Of a stretch of DNA of 64,000 bases, positions 7,590 to 15,408 are shown piece by piece. The position numbers were made by a program, and so were the translations under genes. The notes beneath the pieces are model-generated. The model saw only the letters and a list, made by a program, of their open reading frames with translations, had not been told where the DNA came from and ran no database searches. This DNA is from Streptomyces sp. GS7 (GTDB lineage: Bacteria; Actinomycetota; Actinomycetes; Streptomycetales; Streptomycetaceae): the NCBI RefSeq assembly GCF_009834125.1, contig NZ_CP047146.1:8834501-8898500 (forward strand), in the 5' to 3' direction. Positions within the stretch are counted from its first letter, which is position 1; every line of letters starts with the position of its first letter.

Positions 7590-8828
7590 GTGGCGAGGCG
7601 AGCCGAGCCAGGGCATGTGATCGCGGGACGCTACCAGCTCAAGGAAGTACTCGGCAGCGGCGGCTTCGGCCGCGTCTGGCGTGCACGAGACGAGGTCCTG
7701 GGGGTCGACGTCGCCATCAAAGAGGTCTGGCTTCCGGAGCTGTTGAGCGACACCGAGGCGGCCGAGCGACGGGTGCGCGCCGAACGAGAGGCCCACAATG
7801 CCGCCAAGCTGCGCGACCACCCGAACATCGTCGCCGTTCACGACCTCGTCTTCGAAGACGGCATCCCCTGGACGGTGATGCGCCTCGTCGCGGGTATCCC
7901 GCTCGATGAACGACTCAAAACCGGTCCCCTCTCACCAGGCCAGTCAGCAAGAGTTGCGCGCGCACTCCTGTCCGCCCTGGACGCCGTCCACGCGGCCGAC
8001 ATGGTGCATCGCGATGTCAAACCCGCCAACGTCCTCCTCGCCACCGACGGGCAGATCCTGCTCACCGACTTCGGGATCGCCGCCCACGAGGCCGACACCC
8101 GCATGACCGCCACCGGCATGGTCATCGGCTCCGCCGATTACATGGCCCCTGAACGCATCGACGGAACACACGACGGCCCGGCCGGCGACCTGTTCTCCCT
8201 CGGCGCCACCCTCTACGAGGCGGTGACGGGCACGTCCCCATTCCATCGCGAGACGCGCACCGCCACGCTCAACGCCATCTGCCTCCACACCCCCACCCCA
8301 CCCGCACCGCCCAGCCCTCTCGCCGAACTGATCACGACGCTGCTCAACAAGAATCCCGAGCAACGCCCCACCCCCGCCGAGGCACTGCGCATGCTCGACA
8401 ACAGCCGGCCAGCCCGCACGAAGCCGATCACCGCACCGACATCGCACACACGCCAGGAACCCCAGCGCGGCCACGAACCTGGTCGGGTGGACGCCAAGAG
8501 CCGCACGCCCAAGGGCGACAACAGGCGCAAACCGGAGAAGTCGAAGGAACCTCGCGTGATCGTCGGGGGGCTCCTCTTCCTCCTGCTGGGGGCAGCATTA
8601 GCCATTATGTTGATCTCGACAGTCGACAACCCGGTCAACCATCACGCTGCCTTCGGCCTGGTGCTCGGGTTGAGTGCAATGTGCGCAGGGGGCGTCGCAG
8701 TTGGCTTTGGAGTGATCGTCCTGGGGATGGGAGCAACCCACCCAAAAGCCGTCTGGGGAAGTGCGCTCCTGATAGGCGTGGCGGGGACGGTGGCGCTGAC
8801 GGCGAATCTTTGGAGCCAGACGCGGTGA
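7590..8828 (+). CDS. Membrane Ser/Thr protein kinase (Hanks type)
   Basis: The product is 412 aa from a GTG at 7590, chosen because GGAGG lies five bases upstream; an in-frame ATG at 7578 is the alternative. Kinase landmarks are complete: glycine loop GSGGFG (22-27), VAIK lysine K44, HRDVKPAN (140-147), DFG (160-162) and APE (186-188), so activity is expected. The C-terminal third has a basic linker and three hydrophobic segments (LFLLLGAALAIMLIS, LVLGLSAMCAGGVAVGFGVI, LLIGVAGTVALT), giving a membrane-anchored enzyme without a PASTA sensor. It converges on the unknown gene at 8877-9926. The substrate is unknown. Confidence 0.88.
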   Translation: MARRAEPGHVIAGRYQLKEVLGSGGFGRVWRARDEVLGVDVAIKEVWLPELLSDTEAAERRVRAEREAHNAAKLRDHPNIVAVHDLVFEDGIPWTVMRLVAGIPLDERLKTGPLSPGQSARVARALLSALDAVHAADMVHRDVKPANVLLATDGQILLTDFGIAAHEADTRMTATGMVIGSADYMAPERIDGTHDGPAGDLFSLGATLYEAVTGTSPFHRETRTATLNAICLHTPTPPAPPSPLAELITTLLNKNPEQRPTPAEALRMLDNSRPARTKPITAPTSHTRQEPQRGHEPGRVDAKSRTPKGDNRRKPEKSKEPRVIVGGLLFLLLGAALAIMLISTVDNPVNHHAAFGLVLGLSAMCAGGVAVGFGVIVLGMGATHPKAVWGSALLIGVAGTVALTANLWSQTR

Positions 8829-8876
8829 CCAGCTGCCGAGCCTGCTGAAGCGGCGTCCCGGCGTCCGTCTCCGTGG

Positions 8877-9926
8877 TCAGTACTGCTCGTCGGGATCGGC
8901 GAGCAACTCGGTGAGGCAACACAACTCACTGATGAGCTTTTCAAGCGCCACCACGTGCTGGCGCAGCGCCCGCGGCACGCGCGCCCGTTCCCACTGTCCT
9001 ACAGTCCCGCCGCGATGCGCCCACAGCCGTTCCAGCTCCGTCGCGGTCGGCAGGATGTCGGCGAGAGCTGCCAGCGTCGCTCTCAGGGCGTAGCCGAAGG
9101 GGGAATGTGCCGCCAGTCCGGCTTTGCCGTCGTAGTGGTTGAGCACCGAGCGGATCGTTGTGTGGACATGCTCGGTGTGGGTGAGTCGCTGGATCCAGAG
9201 TGGGTTTGAGTGGCCGTCGGGCAGTGGCGGAGATTCCACATCCGGTCCCGCGGCCAGCGTGGGGTGTAGGACTCCAGCGGCCTTGCGGACGTCGTCGTCG
9301 GGCAGCCACAGTCCGGACCGCAGCCCGACGAACGCTGCATCGAGGCGTTCGGACGCGAAGGTCTCCGCAGCCTGCCAGCGGGGCGGTTTCCCGTCCTGAT
9401 ACGGCCCGGCGGCGATAGTGCGGCAGCGGGCGCCCAGCAGCATGACTGGTGAGGGCATGGTGTTGTCGCTGTCCGCGTACGGGCGCGACTCGGCGGCCTC
9501 AGCCATCGTGTGCCATGCGACGACATCCCGGGCAGCGTCTTCCATCGCCATGTACTGCTCTTGGACGCGGGCCCAGTTGCCGACGACTCCGTCGTCCCAG
9601 GGAGGCAGCGGTTGGGTGAAGAGGTCGTCGGCACGGGCTCCGCCCATCCACCAAAGGGCGCGGGTCACGGGAACGTCGTCGACGAGCAGGCCGGCGTCGT
9701 GTGCCGCCCGCCACAGAGCCAGGGCCAGCAGTCGGGAGGCTGGCAGCCACGTCCGCCTACGCTCGGACGCCGCTTCCGGCGTGTGTTCACCGGCCTCATA
9801 GGCGTCCATGTCACCTGGGGAGTAGCCGATCCGGCGTTGCGTGAGCTGCCAAGCCATGCGCTGCACCCGAGCCCAAGGATCTTCTCCGAAGATCTCCTGA
9901 TGCTGTTGCTCCCACCCCGTGGCCAT
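8877..9926 (-). CDS. Hypothetical protein, 349 aa
   Basis: ATG at 9926 has GGAGG four bases upstream. The 349-residue product is soluble and rich in Trp and His (ALWWMGGARADD, RDVVAWHTMAEAA, HTEHVHTTIRSVLNHYDGKA), and predicted mostly helical. I recognise no domain. It converges with the kinase gene (48-base gap), so the two are not an operon. It may be a Streptomyces-specific accessory gene. Confidence 0.65.
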   Translation of the reverse strand: MATGWEQQHQEIFGEDPWARVQRMAWQLTQRRIGYSPGDMDAYEAGEHTPEAASERRRTWLPASRLLALALWRAAHDAGLLVDDVPVTRALWWMGGARADDLFTQPLPPWDDGVVGNWARVQEQYMAMEDAARDVVAWHTMAEAAESRPYADSDNTMPSPVMLLGARCRTIAAGPYQDGKPPRWQAAETFASERLDAAFVGLRSGLWLPDDDVRKAAGVLHPTLAAGPDVESPPLPDGHSNPLWIQRLTHTEHVHTTIRSVLNHYDGKAGLAAHSPFGYALRATLAALADILPTATELERLWAHRGGTVGQWERARVPRALRQHVVALEKLISELCCLTELLADPDEQY

Positions 9927-10052
9927 CCCGCCTCCATCGCCGCGCTCCGCCTGACGCTACGGCATCAGAAAGGACCGGGGGTTGCTTCCCTCACCGTGCA
10001 TACTGCACGCCCTTCTGCGAGAACACCGCCCATGCCGTCCAGGTGGACTCTC

Positions 10053-10352
10053 TCAGGGCGATGCAGTGACCACGAGGGCTCCGGTTTCGTTTCGGTGTGC
10101 CTGCCGGACCGTCAGGGCCGGAGACTGGTACACCATCGTGCCGCCGCGGTACATCCGGTACTCGAACTCCTTCGCACCGCCGAGAACACGTCGCTGCTGC
10201 GGATCGGCATCTGGCAACGTCAGCTCAACGAACCCATGGCCATCGCGCCGGACGCCTACCGACTGGATGTCCCCGGTGAAGACCATCACGCCGGAGCCGG
10301 TGACGACATGAACCTGATCGCCGTGGATCGGGCGGGTTCCGGGCCAACTCAC
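10053..10352 (-). CDS. Hypothetical small beta-rich protein
   Basis: A GTG at 10352 is preferred because GGGAGG stands seven bases upstream; the frame stays open to a TTG at 10436 without a ribosome-binding site. The 99-residue product looks like a small beta barrel (QVHVVTGSGVMVFTGDIQSV, GFVELTLPDADPQQRRVL, EFEYRMYRGGTMVYQ). An 11-codon out-of-frame ORF (MEGFFKREALA) ends across this GTG and may be the tail of an upstream coding unit. Function unknown. It diverges from the genes at 10731 onward across an inverted repeat. Confidence 0.5.
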   Translation of the reverse strand: MSWPGTRPIHGDQVHVVTGSGVMVFTGDIQSVGVRRDGHGFVELTLPDADPQQRRVLGGAKEFEYRMYRGGTMVYQSPALTVRQAHRNETGALVVTASP

Positions 10353-10444
10353 GCCAGGGCCTCCCGCTTGAAGAAACCTTCCATCGAACACCCCTCCCGG
10401 TACGTAGCCCAGGGGCCAGCCTGCCACCAAGATCAAGCGGCGAT

Positions 10445-10663
10445 GTGACTGAGCGCTCTACCTGGCCAGTTGAGCATCGCGGTTGGCCATACCGCTTGAC
10501 CTGCGAAAACGACCGCTGCGGGGCCCCTCCGGCTCCTCCGGTCGAATGGCGCTGCCCTCCCAGTGCACATTAGTAGCGCGCTGACCTGCGAAGACTCGAC
10601 GGCCAACTACGCGCTCAACTGGCCAAGTGCAACGCTCACTGGCCAGGTAGAGCGCTCAGTCAC
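10445..10663. repeat. 26-bp perfect inverted repeat with CTGGCCA motifs
   Basis: Arms at 10445-10470 and 10638-10663 are perfect 26-bp complements, beginning GTGACTGAGCGCTC and ending in CTGGCCAGT at the inner side. The motif GCTCA(A)CTGGCCA occurs three times: inverted at 10462-10475, and direct at about 10612-10624 and 10634-10646. The structure sits between divergent genes and next to a LexA-like winged-helix gene, so it is a candidate operator array or replication/recombination site. Confidence 0.7.
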
Positions 10664-10730
10664 AACGAGCTCTCAAGGTCACCCGTGTGAGTGCTGCACC
10701 ATAAATCGAACATGTGATGCAATCTGGTGT

Positions 10731-10958
10731 GTGACTCACCACGACATCCCCGAGCACCTGGTCCAGGCGCAGACCGCCTGGTACGCCGTCTACCAACGAC
10801 TCGCCTCCGTAAACAACACCTCCGAGACGACGGTTCTCCGACGCCGACTCCAGCGACTCTCCGTCCAGATCGCCACCGACCCTTACTGGGCCACGATTCC
10901 CGGCAGCGCACCGGCCGCCCGGATGGCTCTGAAGCGGCGGGCCTGGGAGGCGCGATGA
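10731..10958 (+). CDS. Small accessory protein preceding HTH gene
   Basis: GTG at 10731 gives 75 residues starting THHDIPEHLVQAQTAWYAV, which resembles the short DIPxxLV proteins that often sit before winged-helix genes in actinomycete elements. The protein is helical with a basic C-terminus (RMALKRRAWEAR). A longer frame runs back to 10563 through the inverted repeat, but its residues look non-coding. The stop codon overlaps the next ATG by four bases (ATGA), so the pair is coupled. Confidence 0.6.
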   Translation: MTHHDIPEHLVQAQTAWYAVYQRLASVNNTSETTVLRRRLQRLSVQIATDPYWATIPGSAPAARMALKRRAWEAR

Positions 10959-11186
10959 CCCCCGATCGGGGAGAGACCCGGCACCGAGTCGAGCGCACCC
11001 TACGGAGGCTGACCGTGGAGACCGGGAACCCGCCGACTGTTCGGGAGATCGCGGCGGCGCTCGGCCGGTCCGCTTCCACCGTCGCCTACCACCTCCGCAT
11101 ACTGGAGGAGCGGGGCATCGTGCGACACGACCCGCACCGCAGCCGGTCCTACCGCTGTCCATCCCCTCGCAGCGTGGACGGTTTCG

Positions 11187-12080
11187 TTAAGCGGCTTGGG
11201 ACTGTTGGTCTCTGATGGTGTGCCGGTTCTCGTAGTCGATGGGTGACAGCCAGTCGCAGGCCGAGTGCCTGCGGTGGGGGTTGTACCAGTCGGTGATCCA
11301 GGTTGCGATCTTGATGCGGGCCTCGGCCCGCGTCTTGAAGCGGTGGCGGTGGATGTACTCGACCTTGAGAGTCGAGTTGGTCGCCTCGGCGACCGCGTTG
11401 TCCAGGGCGGAGCCCACACGTCCCATGGACTGCACCACGCCCAGGCGCATGCAGGCGTCACCGAAGATCTTGGACGTGTACTCACTGCCCCTGTCCGTGT
11501 GCATGATGACGCCACCTACGTTGCCGCCACGGGTGGCCGCGGCCATGTGCAGGGCGCCGACGACGAGTTCGGTGTCGTGGCGGGCGTCCATCGCATAGCC
11601 GAGCAGGCGGCGGGAGTGCAGGTCGATGACGGTGGCGAGGTAGAGCTTGCCCTCGCCGGTTTCGACCTCGGTCATGTCGCCGCACCAGGCGACATCCGGA
11701 GCCGGGGCGGTGAACTTGCGCCGGACCAGGTCCGGGGCGACGGGGCGTCTGCCCTGCCGGGTCAGCGACCGCCGCCGCTTCCTGACGCGGCCGGCCAGGC
11801 CGAGCTCGGCCATGACCTTCGCGACCGTGTTCTTCGACACCCGCCAGCCGTTCGCCCGCAGCTCGATGTGGACGCGCGGGGAGCCGTAGGTGCCGCCCGA
11901 GGCGTCGAAGACTTCGCGGATCGCCAGGGTGAGATCGGCGCGACGCTCATCGCGAGGAGTCGGCGGGCGTCCCAGCCACTTGTAAAACCAGGACTGTGAG
12001 ACCTCAAGGGCCCGGCACGAGACGGCGTGCGGCACGTTGTGGTCGGCCCTCTGGGAGGCGATGAAGTCCGCAACCGTCAC
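11187..12080 (-). CDS. IS3-family transposase OrfB (DDE integrase core)
   Basis: GTG at 12080 has AAGGAGG seven bases upstream, and its GTGA overlaps the stop of orfA, so OrfB (297 aa) can be made by coupled re-initiation. The N-terminus carries the helical HTH_21-like part (HAVSCRALEVSQSWFYKWLG; YGSPRVHIELRANGWRVSKN). The catalytic core follows with DVAWCGDMTEV, IMHTDRGSEYTS and DNAVAEATNSTLKVE, supplying the DDE triad. It catalyses transposition of the surrounding element. No internal stop is seen, so it may be active. Confidence 0.9.
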   Translation of the reverse strand: MTVADFIASQRADHNVPHAVSCRALEVSQSWFYKWLGRPPTPRDERRADLTLAIREVFDASGGTYGSPRVHIELRANGWRVSKNTVAKVMAELGLAGRVRKRRRSLTRQGRRPVAPDLVRRKFTAPAPDVAWCGDMTEVETGEGKLYLATVIDLHSRRLLGYAMDARHDTELVVGALHMAAATRGGNVGGVIMHTDRGSEYTSKIFGDACMRLGVVQSMGRVGSALDNAVAEATNSTLKVEYIHRHRFKTRAEARIKIATWITDWYNPHRRHSACDWLSPIDYENRHTIRDQQSQAA

Positions 12081-12361
12081 TTCGTCGCCTCCTTGACCCA
12101 CAGGACCACCGATCGCTTGAGCACGTCACGCTCCATCCGCAGCTCGTGGATCTCCTTGCGCAACCGCTGCAGTTCGGCCCGCTCGTCCAGGTCCAGACCG
12201 GCCCGGGACGCCTCCTTCTCCCGCGAGACCCAGGTGGCCAGCGTGCCCTCGTTGACCCCGAGGTCCCTTGCAACCTGGGCGATCGGTTTCCCGGTCTCAC
12301 GGACGATCCGGACGGCCCCGGCCCGAAACTCCGCGTCGTACCTCTTGCGTATCTCTGCCAT
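12077..12361 (-). CDS. IS3-family transposase OrfA (HTH, leucine zipper)
   Basis: The product is 94 aa. An HTH_Tnp_1-type domain (KRYDAEFRAGAVRIVRETGK, PIAQVARDLGVNEGTLATWV) is followed by a heptad coiled coil (ELQRLRKEIHELRMERDVLK). OrfA binds the element ends and pairs with OrfB. The stop overlaps the OrfB start by four bases. No A-rich slippage heptamer stands out, so a fused OrfAB is not certain. Confidence 0.88.
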   Translation of the reverse strand: MAEIRKRYDAEFRAGAVRIVRETGKPIAQVARDLGVNEGTLATWVSREKEASRAGLDLDERAELQRLRKEIHELRMERDVLKRSVVLWVKEATK

Positions 12362-12564
12362 CGAACTTCCTCATAGCGGACATCTCCACACTACGAGGGG
12401 AGGCACACACTCGACCTTCCCCCGCCGTCACCCTGAGACTCCGAGATCCGGCCATAGCGGAGCTGGACGAGAAGGACGGCTGACGGCGGCCCGCGCCGGG
12501 ATACCCATGCACCCGGGCACGTTGGATACGCGCGCTTGATCCAGATAGCCGTCCCAGGAATCTT

Positions 12565-12592
12565 GCGTGGCACGCATCTTTGCTTGGCACGC
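12565..12592. promoter_or_regulatory. Candidate TetR operator: repeated GGCACGC half-sites
   Basis: GCGTGGCACGC (12565-12575) is a small palindrome, and GCTTGGCACGC (12582-12592) repeats it 17 bases later. The pair ends 21 bases before the ATG of the TetR gene, over the likely promoter. Autoregulation is inferred from this position. Confidence 0.45.
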
Positions 12593-12613
12593 ATATTTTG
12601 CTACTGTCGTTCT

Positions 12614-13219
12614 ATGGGGTTGCGAGAGCGGAAAAAGGCCGAGACACAAGCCGCGCTCAGCTGGGCGGCACTTCGGCTGACCGTCGAGCGCGGGCTCGAC
12701 AACGTCAAAGTCGAGGACATCGCCGAGGCCGCCGGCGTCTCGCCGCGCACGTTCAACAACTACTTCTCCAGCAAAGGCGAGGCGATCGTCGCCCGCCACC
12801 TCGACCGCTGCTTGCGCATTGCGGAGGCGTTGCGCGAGCGCCCGGAGGAGCCGCTGTGGGACGCGATCACCCTCGCGGTGTTGCCACAGTTCGAGCCGGA
12901 CGCCGCAGCGGCCGCTCACCCCGTTGCCGACGCGGCGCAGTGGGCGGCGGGCGTGCGCATGATGCTCGCGGAACCGGCCCTGCAAGGCGAGATGTTGCGG
13001 GCCGGGGCCATCGCCGAGGCCGAGATCGCCGCGGCCGTCGCTGACCGCACCGGCACCGACCTGAAGCAGGACCTGTACCCGCACCTCGTTGCGTCAGCGG
13101 TCATGGCCGCGACCAACGCCGCGATGGGACACCACCTCCGCACCGATCCGCCGGTGCCAGTGGGGTGCCTGATTGCGGACGCCCTCACCCGGATCGCGGC
13201 GGGGCTGCCCACCCCCTAG
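12614..13219 (+). CDS. TetR-family transcriptional regulator
   Basis: The product is 201 aa from ATG at 12614. The N-terminal HTH is typical (MGLRERKKAETQAALSWAAL; VEDIAEAAGVSPRTFNNYFS at about 35-55). The variable C-terminal ligand domain has Ala-rich helices. The 70-base gap to the FAD monooxygenase on the same strand suggests an operon in which this regulator controls the enzyme, with its own operator at 12565-12592. The inducer is unknown. Confidence 0.88.
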   Translation: MGLRERKKAETQAALSWAALRLTVERGLDNVKVEDIAEAAGVSPRTFNNYFSSKGEAIVARHLDRCLRIAEALRERPEEPLWDAITLAVLPQFEPDAAAAAHPVADAAQWAAGVRMMLAEPALQGEMLRAGAIAEAEIAAAVADRTGTDLKQDLYPHLVASAVMAATNAAMGHHLRTDPPVPVGCLIADALTRIAAGLPTP

Positions 13220-13289
13220 GAATCCACTGTGGACGAAAAGCCCGGCGGGCGGTCGGGCCGATGTCCCCTGCCCGAAAAGGAATCTGTTC

Positions 13290-14744
13290 ATGATCGACGT
13301 CGTCATCGCGGGCGCCGGACCCAACGGCCTGATGCTGGCCTGCGAGCTTGCCCTGGCCGGCGCGCGCCCGCTGGTCCTGGAGCGCCGCACGGAACCGTCC
13401 GGCGAGCAGCGCGCGAACGGCCTGGTCGGCCAGGTCGTCCGCTTGCTCGACCGGCGCGGACTCTACGCACGGCTGGCCGCACCCGGTGCCACACCCGAAC
13501 CGGCGCCCAGCTTTGTGTTCGGCGCGTTCCCGCTCGACCTCCGCGACCTGCCGGACAACCCGCTCTACACGTTGATGGTGCCGCAGCGCCGGATCGAGCA
13601 CATGCTCGCTGAGCGCGCGGCCGAACTGGACGTCGAGGTCCGTCGCGGCCACGAGGTCACCGGCCTGACGCAGGACGAGAAGTCGGTGACGGTCGAACTA
13701 CGAGGTCGGGAACCGGTGGAAGCGGCGTTCCTGGTCGGCGCCGACGGCGGGCACAGTACGGTCCGCAAGCTCACCGGGATCGAGTTCCCCGGCGTGAGCA
13801 CGGACGACTCGGTGTCGCGCACCGGACATGTGAGCGTGCCCCCGGACATGGTCGGTGCTGATGGCGGCCTGGTCGTACCCGGTTACGGTGCCATACCGCC
13901 GTTTCGGCATCTGCGCACTGAACGCGGCCTGATCACCTGGGCGCCGTTCCCGGGCGGCGATCCGCTGATCAGCACGACGGAGTGGGAGCAGCGGGCCGAG
14001 GGTGAGGCTTCGCTTGACGAGCTTCGGGCCAGCGCCTCCCGCATACTCGGCGTGAATGTACCGCTTGACCCACCGACCGGGCCGGGACCACATCTGATGA
14101 GGCGGTTGTTCGGTGGCAACACCCGGATCGCATCGCAGTACCGTGCGGGCCGCGTGTTCCTGCTCGGGGACGCCGCGCACGTGCACTCGGCGATCGGTGG
14201 TCCGGGGCTCAACCTGGGCCTGCAGGACGCGGTCAACCTGGGCTGGAAGCTGGCCGTCGCATTGCGCGGCCACGCACCGGAGGGACTGCTGGACACCTAC
14301 GAATCGGAACGGTCCCCGGTAGCGCGGCGGGTCGCCATGCACACTCAGGCACAATCGCTCCTGACTCGCCCGGGCAGCGATGTGACCGCGTTGCGCGAAC
14401 TGTTCGACGAGCTGCTCGCCCAGCCGGCGACGCGGCAGCACATCGCGAATCTGCTGTCCGGCGCGGATATCACCTACGACATGGGGCCAGCGACCGGGCC
14501 GCTCGTCGGCCGATGGGCGCCGGACCTGCCGGGCCTGCGCGAACTCACCCGCACCGGCCGCCCGCTCCTCCTTGACCCCACCGGCACCCTCGATGCGGGC
14601 CTTTGGGCGTCGCACGTCGATACCGTGACCGTCCCGCAACTCGACACCGCACTACTACTCCGGCCCGATTGCTACGTCGCCTGGCAAGGCACCACGGGCG
14701 ATGGCCTGCACGAAGCACTGAAAACCTGGTTCAAAGCAGCTTGA
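13290..14744 (+). CDS. FAD-dependent aromatic monooxygenase (PheA/TfdB, Rox-like)
   Basis: The product is 484 aa. Landmarks of group A flavoprotein hydroxylases are present: the N-terminal Rossmann GAGPNG (7-12), the DG motif in FLVGADGGHSTVRKLTG (about 149-165), and the GD motif in VFLLGDAAHVHSAIGGPG (about 289-306). These enzymes use NAD(P)H, FAD and O2 to hydroxylate aromatic compounds. Close-looking relatives include rifamycin monooxygenases and polyketide tailoring enzymes, so drug detoxification or a tailoring role is possible but unproven. The TetR gene lies just upstream on the same strand. Confidence 0.85.
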   Translation: MIDVVIAGAGPNGLMLACELALAGARPLVLERRTEPSGEQRANGLVGQVVRLLDRRGLYARLAAPGATPEPAPSFVFGAFPLDLRDLPDNPLYTLMVPQRRIEHMLAERAAELDVEVRRGHEVTGLTQDEKSVTVELRGREPVEAAFLVGADGGHSTVRKLTGIEFPGVSTDDSVSRTGHVSVPPDMVGADGGLVVPGYGAIPPFRHLRTERGLITWAPFPGGDPLISTTEWEQRAEGEASLDELRASASRILGVNVPLDPPTGPGPHLMRRLFGGNTRIASQYRAGRVFLLGDAAHVHSAIGGPGLNLGLQDAVNLGWKLAVALRGHAPEGLLDTYESERSPVARRVAMHTQAQSLLTRPGSDVTALRELFDELLAQPATRQHIANLLSGADITYDMGPATGPLVGRWAPDLPGLRELTRTGRPLLLDPTGTLDAGLWASHVDTVTVPQLDTALLLRPDCYVAWQGTTGDGLHEALKTWFKAA

Positions 14745-15400
14745 ATAGCACGCCCCAGCAGGTGCGCGACCTCGCGGCGCTGGCGTCCCTTCGGTGTCAG
14801 CCCGCACCCATCCGCGTACCGCATACCCGAGGGTCTACCGCCGTAGCCGACATCCTGTCAGCGAAACAGGCCAAACCTGTCGCCCCGAAAAGCTCAAGTC
14901 AGTAATGGCCTCCGCTCTGCTCGCACACCGACCTGGGCAGCCTGGGCTGATCAGGTCGGTGCCGCTGGGCAACGTCGGGAGTGTTCAATCAACGACTCTG
15001 TCTCACTTCCGGTGGCAACCGAGCGTTGCAGTCTTCACTGTCCGTATGGTTCTGGACCCCAGTAGGCGCTTTGGCCTGGGTGTTTGCTGGCTGACACTAC
15101 AGAAGTCCAGGGCGGTCGACCTCATACACAGCGGACAACCGACAGGCGCGCTCACGTCCCGCTTGGAGGCCGCTCGCCCCCGCCAACCTGCATATTTTCT
15201 CAAACGCGGCGTCACGCACTCAGCGTGACGCTCCGTTACCACCGGATGTGCGACAGAGCCCGTTCTCGTGAACAGAGCCAGGGGGTTGCCTGGATCGTCC
15301 GCACCGGAACCCTCACAGACGTCTGCTCGCCCGAGCGTCGCAAGACGACCGGCTACCGACCTCGGGCGAGCGCCGTTGTTGAGGGCGGCCCTCCTTAGCG
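14745..15400. other. Gene-free or interrupted stretch left of the IS256-type element
   Basis: No convincing gene. On the minus strand a frame stays open from the IS boundary to about 15003, and when the IS is removed it joins the ORF starting at 16864. The joined sequence is Arg/Ser/Cys-rich and not clearly protein-like beyond the first 20-40 residues. Base composition is less GC-rich than the neighbours. Confidence 0.35.
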
Positions 15401-15408
15401 ACTCAAGG
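15401..15408. repeat. Left target-site duplication of IS256-family element
   Basis: ACTCAAGG at 15401-15408 is repeated exactly at 16804-16811 on the other side of the element. An 8-bp direct duplication is the normal product of IS256-family transposition. The exact match suggests a recent insertion. Confidence 0.85.

Larger units (their letters stand above)
11175..12388 (-). mobile_element. IS3-family insertion sequence
   Basis: It contains orfA and orfB transposase genes on the minus strand. Imperfect ends can be aligned by eye: TGGACGGTTTCGTTAAGCGG at 11175 and, on the other strand, TGGAGATGTCCGCTATGAGG from 12388 (12 of 20 bases match). No target duplication is evident with these limits, so the exact ends are approximate. 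It lies within the LexA-like gene. Confidence 0.75.
10955..12483 (+). pseudogene. LexA-like winged-helix gene interrupted by IS3-family element
   Basis: ATG at 10955 starts MTPDRGETRHRVERTLRRL. A LexA N-terminal-type winged helix follows (TGNPPTVREIAAALGRSAST, VAYHLRILEERGIVRHDPHR). After SYRCPSPRS the frame enters the IS and stops at 11215. Beyond the IS, the same strand resumes with coding-looking text ending LRLRDPAIAELDEKDG and a TGA at 12481-12483. The gene was probably a small DNA-binding regulator split by the insertion. The truncated 86-residue product keeps the whole DNA-binding domain and could still work. No LexA peptidase domain is visible on either side. Confidence 0.65.

Noticed and set aside
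12077..12361. Programmed -1 frameshift in the IS3-family transposase
   Set aside because: No A-rich slippery heptamer stands out at the overlap; orfB has its own strong ribosome-binding site and GTGA overlap.
1..12483. A known conjugation or replication module (TraB, RepSA, pra)
   Set aside because: No FtsK/TraB-type ATPase or replication initiator was found in the visible part; the class of element therefore remains undecided.
14794..15228. 144-codon plus-strand ORF left of the IS256-type element
   Set aside because: No ribosome-binding site, no domain, mixed composition; treated as non-coding.
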